A DNA stretch of 64,000 nt from Sordariomycetes sp. S80-01Y (Eukaryota; Ascomycota; Sordariomycetes), in the NCBI GenBank assembly GCA_037042185.1, contig JAXQJY010000032.1, forward strand, positions 1,736,001 through 1,800,000. Reading direction: 5' to 3'. Numbering within the stretch: the stretch's first letter is position 1; each line of letters starts with the position of its first letter. A model generated the notes under the pieces. It did not search any database. It was given only the letters and a program-made list of their open reading frames with translations, and had not been told where the DNA came from. Positions 21,437-32,041 of this stretch are shown here, one piece after another. Both the position numbers and the translations under genes were made by a program.

Positions 21437-22618
21437 ATGGACTCCTCGAGCTGGCCAGCCACGGCCGCCCTCGTCACCGCCACTGCGATCACGACTACCA
21501 CATTCCTCGTCCTGGCTAACACAGTCCTCTGGCCTCGTCGGGGGGCGGTGCTTCCAAACCCGCTGAAGACCACCCTTCCGAGCCTTCCGGAGGGGGAGAT
21601 GAAGGCACTTGTCTATCGGCCTGATCAGCTCCCCGGCGCGCGCGATGTGCAAACCCCCGTAAGTTCCCATCCCAGGCTAAGCACCGGAGAGGGTTCGAGT
21701 AACATGGCATAGTACGGGTCCATGAGGGTCTACGAGTTCGGACCTGAAAATGGGCAGAAGGTTCTGTTCATCCATGGCATCTCAACGAGCTGCATCACGC
21801 TGGAGCCCATCGCCTCGGCACTGGCGATGCAAGGCTGTCGCGTCATGCTCTTCGATCTCTTCGGACGGGGCTTTTCAGACGGCGTTGGCGACCTTCCCCA
21901 TGATGCGCGTCTCTACGTGTCTCAGATCGCCCTCGCGCTAGCATCTTCGTCGTTGGCGTGGACAGGGGAGCAAGCCAAGCTCAGGGTTGTGGGCTACTCC
22001 CTCGGAGGAGGGATAGCTGTACACTTTGCGAACACTTTCCCTCAAATGGTCGATAAGCTGGTGCTGTTGGCACCGGCGGGTCTCATCCGCTCTGAGTCTT
22101 TCGGGAAAGTCTCCAACTTCGTCTTCAAGTCCGGCCTCGTTCCTGAAGGGCTCCTCGCGCACGTCACCAAAAAGCGTTTGCAGCAGCCCATAGCTCGCTC
22201 CCGCGTCGAGCCAGTGGAGATAGAGGTCGCAGCCGCCGAAGCTGCGGACCCTCCCTCGTCGTCCGCCACGACACCCCTCGAAAAGCGCGTGCTCTTGTAC
22301 GTGCGCTGGATGGTGGAGCACCACGTTGGCTTCGTCCCGGCCTTCATGTCCTGCATACGCCACGCGCCTTTGACGGAGCAGCACGAGGCGTGGGCAAGAC
22401 TGGGGGAGCGGAGGAGCGGCAGCACCGCGGTTCTGTTGGCGGAGAAGGATGAGATAATAGATTGGGAGGCTTACGAGAAAGATGCGCGGGCGTTGGGGCT
22501 GAAGGGGGTTGGAGGCAAGGAAGAAGGAGGGCTCTATTGGAGGCTGCTTGGTGGTGGCCATGACTTTGTAATGACACACTCGGACGCCATTCTGAAGGAG
22601 TTGGAGGGTTTCTGGTAG
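21437..22618 (+). CDS. Membrane-anchored alpha/beta hydrolase
   Basis: Two exons (21437-21658 and 21713-22618, 54-nt phase-0 intron) encode 375 aa. An N-terminal hydrophobic segment (ATAITTTTFLVLANTVLWP, about residues 15-33) could be a signal anchor. The hydrolase fold shows the oxyanion-loop motif FIHGIS, the nucleophile elbow GYSLGGG, a probable catalytic Asp in LAEKDEIIDWEA and the catalytic His in LLGGGHDFVMTHSDA. The spacing and a cap region in the middle fit the classical serine hydrolase family. The substrate is not predictable from sequence; esterase, lipase or epoxide-hydrolase-like activity are all possible, and no reported fungal pathway context surrounds it. Confidence 0.88.
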
Positions 22619-23240
22619 CAAGGCTGGTTGGGACTACGTCTGCAGGGTGTTTGCGGGCTCGTGGCGTGGGTATAGTTGTGTCCAAGTATAGAAGACACTT
22701 AGAGATATGGGCAACACTAGAGTGACCCTACAATCCCCATGAGTGCTTTGAAAGAGGACTTTGGTTCACAGGGTGAACAGCTCTAGATCTAGGGGCGTCT
22801 GTGAGAATCTGGTTGCCACGATGGCCCCACCGCCCTATCTCAGCGCCCGTCTCGATGCAGTCACTGGCAACGGCTGCTGCCACCATCTGGCATTTCAAAC
22901 GCAATCGCATCTAGGCAGCTTCTCCACTTCGATATCCGCTTCGTCTGATCTTTAGCGTTTGTACTTCTTCGTTCAGTCACTGCAAGCTTCAGTCAGCAGC
23001 GTGATTCGCCTTACGCTTGCTGCCTTGCCTACCAAGCCTAGGCCTTAACCCCTTTTCCCCTCACTTTGCTCTGGTACCCTACTTCATTACCTCTACAACC
23101 CCCCCAACTCATCCATCTCACCCGATCATCTCCTGGTTTTACGGCCACAAGTTTCATACGCTTTTATTAAGCTAGCCTCTGGCGAGCTTTCTCCTCCCTT
23201 CACGCAACCAAACCCTACCGCGTCGACCCAGCTCCCCAGC
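22619..23240. other. Intergenic region with CT-rich leader
   Basis: 622 bp. The last ~200 bp are rich in C and T (ccccttttcccctcac and similar), like a promoter and 5' UTR for the SNF2-like reading frame that follows. Confidence 0.5.
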
Positions 23241-26200
23241 ATGCCGCCTCAGGAGCCTCCTCCAACAACCTCGGCGACAGCCGCTTTTCCTACGGAGCCT
23301 TTTCACGATGAAAATCGGCAGAGAATTACTCCGCTAATGTTTGCTTGCGGATGGCCGGTCCCGCGGCAGCAGTTTGCTGGCACATACATTCCGCCACCAC
23401 TCAACAACGCCCAGGACGGTGCTCAACCCGTACAGGTGAGACGCATGACGCGAAAATACAAGCTCGACCTGGTGCTTGAGTGGCAAAAAAGCGACAAATC
23501 TCGGCCGAAGAACGCCAAAGTCTTGAAGCACACCCAGATCTCGAAGTCAGAGTCACAGATGGCTGGGTACCTCGGCTTTCGCAGGATCATTGACTTCTTG
23601 GTGTGGTGTGATGACAAAGGTACAGCATATTGGAGCTTAGCTCAGCAAGGATCGTTCAATTACTGACTGGTCAATAGCAATGGATTCGATTGCGCCCCTG
23701 GTGCAACTTTACCACCGAGACCGTCAGCTCAATGCTGATAGGACAAGTTTCGTGAGGCTGGGGACGGTCTAGAAAGCCTTCCCCTCGCTCTCTGGCAACG
23801 ACAACATGAAAATTTCACTGGAAGCATGCGGAAAGATCATCATAAGGCCTAGAAGCCTGGGCATGATCCATAAAGATGAGACGACGGCACTTCCCTCCAA
23901 CACTGACTGCGCTCTGTCGATACTAGCGACAGCTTACCATCTGATGCGGTCTAACCCGTCAAGGTTCAAGAAAGATGAATCCACTGCCGGCTTCGTCTGG
24001 GGGTTCTGTGATGAGGACTGGAATCGCGCAGTCAACGTCATCAGATTCGTCGTGGATAGGCGTTCTAAAGCCATGAGGCCTTACCTCAAGCCCCTAAGGA
24101 CCGCTGACACGTACACTTTTGGCTACGCCGACGATGAATCCATTGACGAGGCGAATAATGCGGACCAAGATCCTCAAAATGAAATGTCTGCCTCTATAAT
24201 GCAAGAAGAGACTGATCACATAGACCGTCTTGTCGAAGGAACGAGCAACCGGTGCACATTGGCGGAGGAAGAGGTGCGCTCCAATGTACAACAACTTCCG
24301 AGCGTTTCCGCGATTGATGAAGAGAGTACGAGGGAAATTATCGTTGATATCATTGTTTCCCAGTGCAAGAATAACCCTCGGCTTGTGGCAGGTCTGCTCT
24401 CCGGTCGTTTAGCAAAAGACTTGGATCATCGGAGTCAGGGTTTTGATGCGATTGGGACAACCAGGCGCAACCTAACACACCAGGCGATGTCCATCACGAA
24501 CGAAGAGAAAGATGAGGTCAGGCAATGGTTAAACACCAGGATCAATGTCGCCCATGAGGGGCCGAGTAAAGACTTGGGGGCCTCGAGCGGCTCAGAGACC
24601 CTGTTTACAAACGAGGACTACCTTGATCTTTACGTGCAGCCGGATGATGAGAGATATGAGGACGACCAAGAAATTCAGCGCGCTCACGATTCAAGCTTAG
24701 ATGCTCAAGACTTGGAAGAAAAGCTGGAGGAGCTCGACCGCACCAGGGCAGCCAAGAATGCCGCGGAGATGGAGGAGGTTTGTCAACGCCGCGCACGTCT
24801 CGGGGAACGTCTCCCCGACGACGAAGATCTGGAAGCAATCTGCAAGCTTTACAGCGTCCCTCTAGACACCTTACAGGTGAACCCGCATGTAGAGCAGACG
24901 AGGAACCTGCCCACCCAGGTTGTCGGTACGTCTTCTACCCAATATTGCTGGCCGTTAGGATCTCTTGTGATTGCTAAACCTTCTCCAGACGCTCATCATT
25001 TGAAAAAGCTCCTGGAGTCACCAATCAGAAGTGCATTCTTGCTGAGTGAATGCGGAACAGGCAAGACCAGAGTCTACTGCACAATGCTCAAGTGGCTCGC
25101 CGACGATCGCGAACGACAAGCAAGAGAGGGCACGATTACGCTGGCCGAGGGCTAACGCCTTTACAAGCCAATCTTCATTGCTTTGCCCAGTGCGGCTGTG
25201 GACCAGTGCTTCACCGAGATCAGTCAAGACTTCAAGGGCGTTTTCAACGTTTTTGCTTTTTACAGTAACTGGAAATACGTTAAAGATCTCAGGAGACGTG
25301 CTAAGACTCTCGGTTACGTCAACGAGCTACAAGCCTTAGTCGACAAACTTGCACGCAAGTCTGATGACCCCATGGTACGTCGCAATCTGTGCAAAGCAGA
25401 ACAGCACCCGTGCTGAGCTGACAATGGCTAGACTGCTCGCACAATCATTCTTGCTCCCTACACAACGGTCACTTCGAGGATGGTTGTTCGCGAATCCACA
25501 GAGTGGGTTGATGGGAACAAGGACAGTAAATCTGCGCCTGAATCCACGATTAGCGACGGTGAACCTGAAGGCGAAGTCGACCCGGCCACAAGGGTTAGCT
25601 TGCCCGGCTGCGAAACACCCGACAAGCAGGAGGAAGACAGAGAAGCCAAGCAACCAATTCAGAAGCGGGGGAGGTCAAGTAGACTTGAGAATAGCGACTG
25701 GGCTACCATTATCTTCGACGATTGCCACCACATCAAGAACCCGACATCCACCATTCACAAAGTCATTGCCTCGCTTCCAACCGACGGCGTCTTGTTCGTA
25801 TCGGCAACGGCACTATCCAATCATCTTCGCGACATCTTGGGATACCTTGAAATGATCTCGAATCCAGCGTGGTCATTCTCATATAGCAAGAGAGACGAAG
25901 GTGAAGTGTCAGTGGAAGACTTTTACCACCCAGAAAGCTGGAATCGCCTGAAAGAAACCGGAGCCTTCGGGAACCTCACCATGGAGCGGTTATTGTCGAG
26001 GGCCAGGAAAGAAGAAGAGCCTATTCCAGCTGATGGAGCCATTGAGTCAGTTCAAGTGAGTGCAAGAGATGAGCGCCGCGCCCAGGAGTATAAGAGCTTC
26101 ATACGCGAGGGCAGAGGGCCGTTGCATCTTGTCAACCCACGACTATTTCAACACTACGCGATCACCCATGAGTGGTCCGTGGATGTTGCTTTCGGAGCTG

Positions 26201-27832
26201 TGAAGACTATCATGGACATGATGTCTCTCAAGCGTGGCATGTTCACCGAGATGACGATGCCAGACGGAAGCAAGACTTGCCTTGGAAAGAATATGAAGGG
26301 AATCAAAGTTCGTACCGTCGAGCTGCAGCCCCTCGGGTCCGACAAAGAAGAACTGGCTCGCTTCTGTGAACCTCTGTCCAAAGAGCTCCTTCGTCAACAA
26401 GACTCAACCTCGCCTGAGATGGTGGGTAGTGGCACGATAATAAACGCACCCAAGGTATTGTTGAACGCCACGGCGATGCGGAGATTGATGTGCGTCAGCA
26501 CAGACCTCGGGAATAAGGCAATCACTGACACCGGTGGACGATACGCTGAACTGATGAAGAGCTTCCGGGAGAGTGACTTTCTTAGCGAAACACTGCGTTG
26601 GGCTTCTAAGTCTCGCCGAGTTGACAAGGATGCCGCCATCGAGATGTCAGCGTTCAACGAGCGCAAGAAACCGCCCGTTCCCGGAGGGCGTGTTGATACT
26701 GACCACATCGCTTTCTGGGACAGCACTGGTGGCCTCAAGCATCACTTCATGGCAAACAAGCCGAGCGACGCATACTCGTTTCCGATCAATCGCCCAGCGC
26801 AAGTCAAGGCCGTGGCGTACCATTCGCCAAAGTACTGTTACGTTTTCAGGGAGGCACTGGATGCCCAGAAGAAGGGCGAGAAGCTTCTCTGCTTCGTAAA
26901 CTGGCTACTGACCTCACAGTGGGTTAATCTCTTCCTCTTCGCTCACGCTTTTCAACTAATAATGCGGTAGAATGCTCAAGGCTTTGCTTGAGGCTGCTGG
27001 TGTGAAGACCCTGCATTGCATGAGTCGGCACAATCAGCGCGAGAGGGATTCAGCTGTGGCGCAATTCAATGATCCCGATACAAGCTACACGTGTCTCATC
27101 AGCTCTCTGCAGCTGTCGGCGTTTGGGGTCAACTTCCACAAGGCTTGCCACCGAGGCATCATTGTCGAAAGTCCGATCAACTTCTCCCACGAGCTTCAGG
27201 CTCTTGGCAGACTTTACCGTATCGGCCAGAGCGAAGAAGTAGAATGGAAGATTCTCCTCTGCAGAGATTCTTTTGATTCCTGTTTCGAGCTTCGCAGTCT
27301 AGCCAAGTTCGTCACCACCTTGGTCGCCGAGGGCCAGATGCCTGCACAAATCCAAGGCGAGAACAGAGTGATCTGTGCATGGGAGATTCTGAGAGCCCAG
27401 TTGGGCCAGGCGTGCTCGAGATATCCCCGTACCCGAGCCAAATGAAATGAGATGGACGGCGTCGAACTTTACCGCGAGGGGCTCTTTTATTCTGCCCTGG
27501 CACAATGGATGCTTGCCAATCCTGACCAGAGCCACGCTCACGATCAGCAACAAATTGACAGGATCGCGCTTTCATGGGAGCCTGGCACTCCTCTTACGGC
27601 TGATCACATCAATCAGGAACGTGAGCCCCTTCCGGAGGGTCGAGGCGTGGTTCTTAAAGATCGCACCAGCGATGAAGAAGACCAAGCTCCGTCGATCGTC
27701 GATGAGGCCTACGCTAGCGAGGACGAGGCAGCTCAAGGAGACGCAAAGGAGACTGCTGCGGAAGAGAAATCCAAAAGGGACCGCGATGGTGAATCCCCAG
27801 GCGGACCGCGTAAGAAGACTCGGACGGAGTAG
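23241..27832 (+). pseudogene. SNF2-type ATPase/helicase, three in-frame stops
   Basis: Four exons can be drawn: 23241-23619, 23678-25374, 25432-26918 and 26971-27832 (introns 58, 57 and 52 nt, all with good splice sites). They read in one frame except for TAG at 23770, TAA at 25153 and TGA at 27443. SNF2 superfamily 2 motifs are present in order: Walker A in LSECGTGKTRVY, motif Ia in PIFIALPSAAV, a divergent Walker B IIFDDCHHIKN (DDCH in place of DEAH), motif III in FVSATAL, and motifs V-VI in SSLQLSAFGVNFHKA and LQALGRLYRIGQSEE. The tail is acidic and ends with a basic GPRKKTRTE that could be a nuclear signal. The combined frame is ~1475 codons. No intron with legal ends removes the stops while keeping frame, and the flanking residues look conserved, so I read it as a recently disabled host gene. 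A shortened functional product starting at Met 23806 cannot be excluded. Confidence 0.72.
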
Positions 27833-29153
27833 GCACTGCTGAATGTGAGCGGTCAAAATTGAGGACACCGAGGAACGAGAGCGGCCGCGAAGAAATAACG
27901 AGCATTCATATGTTAGGATGAAAAGTCTGATGCTCTGTCCGGAGTACAGCCATCTTGTTGAGCGAGACATGGTGTGTGATGATGATGGAGTCTGGACTTT
28001 GGCTACCGCAAGCACGAGCTTAGCCAGACAGTAATGCTCAATTATGAGATCAATGAGAGGACATTTGCGTGCAATTGTCTATAGAATCGAATGTTCATGT
28101 TATGAATTAGCAAGCCGACGGCGAAGCTGTGTCTTCATCTCTGCTGGCATAGCCGCAATGACTCGGCTCCTTGCAGACACCAGAAGACATGACGGTGTGG
28201 TTACTCATCCACCAAGCACCACATTGAATCCGGAATCAAATCAGAGCTGTTCAAGGAAACCAGGAATTCAATTCGGCATGACTGCTTGCATCGTCAAGGA
28301 GAAGCCATGTACGAAAGGTCACGACTATGGATAGAAAATGGGGTATTGTGTCAACACGCATACCTATCTAGGTAACTACCTATCTGACCTATCTACGGTG
28401 ATCCACAATTTGGCGCCCCTCTACGTCGTCGACTACAGAACCGATTGACTTTTGCCCAGCTGTGAGCGCATTGTGTTCTCTTCCTCCTGCCTGCACTCCA
28501 ATAGTGTAATGTGCGCTATTATATACCTATCCCAGAAGACGGTAGAATCCAAGCAGTCTGTCATCCCGCACGTCACAGGTGCAACCTCCTCCTGCGCGCT
28601 AGCCCACCGGACGGCCCGAAGGGGTCAGCACGACAGCTTCTTCAGTCCTTTTTTTGGGATCCATAGAATGTGCTCTTCAGGTCAGGGGCAGGATGGCCAG
28701 CGAGAGCCGAGGTCGAAGCCGTGGTTGGAGCTGGAAGCCCGTCAATGAACCATCGCCGGAACCAGACGGAGTCGCTTGTGGTGGAGGGTGGCAAAGGGTA
28801 TTAATTGATTGGTTATTTCTTACAACAGAGTCTAAGCAGCTATCAAGTGGTGATTCATGAACCGTCCGGCAGGCGCGAGGACATCACTCCTTCCGGAGAT
28901 AGGTTCGCATAAAAGCCGTGTGGTTCTATCTCCGGAAGTGAGACCCGGGCAAGACCGGTGTTGAAAGACCACAACATATTTGACAGCGAACAATGGCTCA
29001 CGAACATAAGTCGTTGCTATCTTGTACTTAAACAGCCTAGGGTTCTGCTCAAGCTCGCCGTGTTACATTTGTCATTCCTCCATACTCAACACAACAATCC
29101 TAGCATCTTACAAACGCACTTTCGCCGTATATTCAATTTCATTCCAACTAGCC
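27833..29153. other. Intergenic region with a 13-bp inverted repeat
   Basis: About 1.3 kb without a credible gene. It has a short CTATCT-type repeat at about 28365-28396 and the inverted repeat listed at 28890-28938. Confidence 0.55.
28890..28938. repeat. Perfect 13-bp inverted repeat upstream of MDR oxidoreductase
   Basis: Arms CTTCCGGAGATAG (28890-28902) and CTATCTCCGGAAG (28926-28938) with a 23-nt spacer, ending 215 bp before the start codon at 29154. Each arm contains TCCGGA, carrying the CGG/CCG half-sites favoured by Zn2Cys6 factors. It could be a regulatory site or form a hairpin. Confidence 0.75.
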
Positions 29154-30191
29154 ATGTCTTCAAAGCATCAAGCCGCCGTCCTCCCCTCTGCGGGGAGTCC
29201 CCTGTCTGTCATTGACCGTGACACGCCTGAGCCCGGGCCAAATGAGATCCTCATTGAAACCAAAGCCATTGCTGTCAATCCGGTGGACTATTACCAGCGT
29301 GACTTCGACAGGCCTCCGGTGTTATCCTACCCTGCTGTGCTAGGGGAAGATGTGGCTGGCCTAGTCGCCAAAGTGGGCTCCGGGGTGTCTGCTGCTCTTC
29401 CCACCGGGACTCGAGTACTCGCCTTTGCCTCCTCATTCTATCAGGACGGCTCACCAGACCATGGAGCGTTTCAAAAGTACACCCTGGCTCGGGCAGAGGG
29501 CGTCACTCCCCTTCCGGATGCCCTGTCCTTTGAAGAGGGTTCCATCCTCCCCTTGGCTGTCTTGACGGCCTTATCAGCCTACACAACATTGGGAATCCCA
29601 CTCAGCACCGTATATTCTCCCAAGGATAATCAAGCGATCCTGATCTGGGGCGGATCCAGCAGCGTCGGCTCCCTCGCCGTTCAGTCAGCTAAAGCCATGG
29701 GGTTCACGGTGTACGCCACGGCCGGCGCGCAGAATCTCAGATACGTGGAGGAGCTCGGCGCGAAGGCTGCCTTCGACTACAAATCAAGCGACGTCGTCCA
29801 GAGGATTGCAGACAGGGCAAAGGAAGACGGCGTAGATCTCCGCACTGCGCATGTAATTGTGGACGGCGCGCTCCAGCCGACGCTGGACGTGCTCAGACTC
29901 ACCAAGGGTGACAAGCCAGCTAGGGTCGCCCATGCGCCGTTACTGCCCGAGCAAGTCCCTACGCTCGAGGGAACAGAAATCAAGTTTACTTTTCCCCCAA
30001 CGGATCCGGAGGAGAGAAACAAGCACATATACGAATGCTTCAACGTGTGGCTCAGGGACGGACTGAGCTCGGGAACGATCGTTCCTAGCCCGCGAGTTCA
30101 GGCTGTAGCGGGAGGTCTGGGTGGTCTGAATGAGGCTCTGGACACTTTGAAAGCAGGTGTCAGTGGAACGAAGATTGTAGTATCTCTCTGA
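29154..30191 (+). CDS. Zinc-independent MDR oxidoreductase (quinone/enoyl reductase type)
   Basis: Single-exon gene of 345 aa in the medium-chain dehydrogenase/reductase superfamily. The GroES-like N-terminal domain shows PGPNEILIETKAIAVNPVDYY and the YPAVLGEDVAGLVAKVGSGV segment; the Rossmann domain has the cofactor motif WGGSSSVGSLAVQ, followed by VYATAGAQNLRYVEELGA. The Cys and His zinc ligands of true alcohol dehydrogenases are absent, so it is more like quinone oxidoreductases, trans-enoyl reductases of polyketide pathways, or the fungal CipB-type proteins. No polyketide synthase or other biosynthetic gene is near, so a stand-alone detoxifying reductase is my inference. The ATG at 29154 fits the usual N-terminus; the frame is open further upstream to 29022. 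Confidence 0.88.
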   Translation: MSSKHQAAVLPSAGSPLSVIDRDTPEPGPNEILIETKAIAVNPVDYYQRDFDRPPVLSYPAVLGEDVAGLVAKVGSGVSAALPTGTRVLAFASSFYQDGSPDHGAFQKYTLARAEGVTPLPDALSFEEGSILPLAVLTALSAYTTLGIPLSTVYSPKDNQAILIWGGSSSVGSLAVQSAKAMGFTVYATAGAQNLRYVEELGAKAAFDYKSSDVVQRIADRAKEDGVDLRTAHVIVDGALQPTLDVLRLTKGDKPARVAHAPLLPEQVPTLEGTEIKFTFPPTDPEERNKHIYECFNVWLRDGLSSGTIVPSPRVQAVAGGLGGLNEALDTLKAGVSGTKIVVSL

Positions 30192-32041
30192 ACCTGTCGA
30201 GCTCTTGAGCGGTAACCAGGCGAACTACACCGACCGAAACTAGCTCCCACGCTCTACAGATACAGATACTCTACTCGGTCTGATGAGAATATGAGTTTCT
30301 CAAATATCATGTAATAAGGCTTCGATTTCACCGACATGCTCTCGTCGGCGAGTCCACGCCTCTTTGCCGTGCTCTTTGATACGGTCGAACGCAGGGGTCA
30401 TCTAACCGACGCGGTGAGGAAGATCATCATCACCACTAGCCTCTCAGCAGAAGTTACGTTCCCTCTCCACGCCAATTCCGCCACTAGCTCCACGACCCAA
30501 GACCCTTCCAGTCCTTCCCGAGCAGGGGAAAGGGAAATAAGAAAAAAAAATCCCAAGTCCCAAGACCCCAGACCCCTGCCCAGAGCCATCCAGGCTAGCA
30601 TTCGACACCCCCCCGGCAGCTCAATCTCGGGGGCCGGACCAGCCCGCGGAGCTAACACTCTCTCTTGGCTTGGGGCTAGTTCCCACCGACTATTTGCTCG
30701 CGTCTCTCCGTGCGAGTCGTGTTCGGGCACGCCCCCATCGACCCTCGACTCTTTTTGCCGAGCAAATTACTCGTAACGAGGTTCGTTACGCGCAGAGGGA
30801 CAGAGAGAGAGAGCAGGGTCACCCAGGTTCCGGGCGAACGAACGCCGCGTCTGTGCTGAGCTTCGGCCGAGCCTGGACCGTCACCGCCGCCCGTGTTGCT
30901 CTTTTTGCTCTTTTCTTTTTTGCTCCCGCCTGCATTCATTTCGACAACGGGGCCTGACAGCGGGGCTGGGCGGTGGCGAATGATGATGTTATTTCGTTTT
31001 TCTGCGGCAGTTGTGGCAGTACCGAGTGTGACGAGACTGCTTCTGGGGGGGCTCTTTGGCGTGGGAGGCGTGGCGACTGGGACGGCTGGTGCGGTGTCCT
31101 CTGCGTCAATCAGACCCGAGGGACGGGACCGTGGTGTGATGTGATGTGACGGGGGATCACTACCGGGATATGGCCGTGCAAGAGGTGTAGGCAGCTGTCC
31201 CGAGGGTCGCGCTTGTCAGTATCAGTTTCACATGAGGGAAGACATTCACAATTCACCAAGTGAGGAGATCAAGTATGCATCGTAATGAGGCCATTGTGGC
31301 CAGTGTGAAATTGTAACCCTCATACTCCAAAATGTACATGGTGTAAGAGAAAGACTAACCGTGAGAGTGCCTGACTCTCATGATGAGCTTTCTCGTCCAC
31401 CCTAAAGACTGGCAAAGAAGAGAAGAACACAAGAATGCAGTCCGGGCGAGAAGCAAAGCCACCTCACACCGTCCAGCAATAAGCAAGTTCCGTGTATGCC
31501 TGGGCAAAACAGCCGCAGTCGACCCAGTCTTCCGCGAGCTGCCTCACCCAAAACATTATAAACGAACGTAGAGAACAACAAAGCCGCCGAGTCTCCTATA
31601 CGATGCCGAAGTTTCCGTGTACTGTAAAACCCTTTCCTTTCGTCAAGTGTGAGAAATCCACCAAGCACGCCAATGTGTCCCAATTTGTCCAAAGCAGAAA
31701 TGCGCAGGGTTCGTCGATGCTGATGTACTCCTTCTGTGATCCTGTCCGCCTCGCCGGGTGTCGAAAGCAAGTTGAAAAGCATGTGAAGCTCGAGGCTATA
31801 CAAAGCGCAGGGTGATGGTGAAAAGTGCAGTCGTGAGCGCTAGCCTTTCTGTGAATGTGCCAGGTTGTTTTTGTACTCCTCTACCGATGATTGTGGCCGC
31901 CCAAAAGTTTTTGTTGACCCTATGATCGCCGCAGCCGCAAGCGGATTGGCGCTGAGAATGTTAAGTCGTTTCATCGTGTGATGCATTGGTCTGGTGTTGC
32001 CAGATCCGTCGTGAGATTGAGATGACGGTGAGTTGAAGCGC
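30192..32041. other. Intergenic region between MDR gene and Seb1-like gene
   Basis: About 1.85 kb between two convergent genes. It includes an A-rich run near 30539-30551. Several short frames (such as 30336-30776 and 31402-31803) show no domain, so I do not call a gene. The right part is probably the 3' UTR of the Seb1-like gene. Confidence 0.5.

Noticed and set aside
23690-23772. Possible extra introns removing the TAG at 23770
   Set aside because: Candidates ending at the CTAG either have weak donors (GTCAGC, GTGCAA) or break the reading frame, and the sequence they remove reads as normal protein.
25080-25175. Possible intron around the TAA at 25153
   Set aside because: A branch-like CTAAC with AG downstream is present, but the only upstream GT gives the wrong phase and would delete sequence before SNF2 motif Ia.
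30336-30776. 146-codon plus-strand frame downstream of the MDR gene
   Set aside because: Ser/Pro/Arg-rich with no domain and with an overlapping antisense frame of similar quality.
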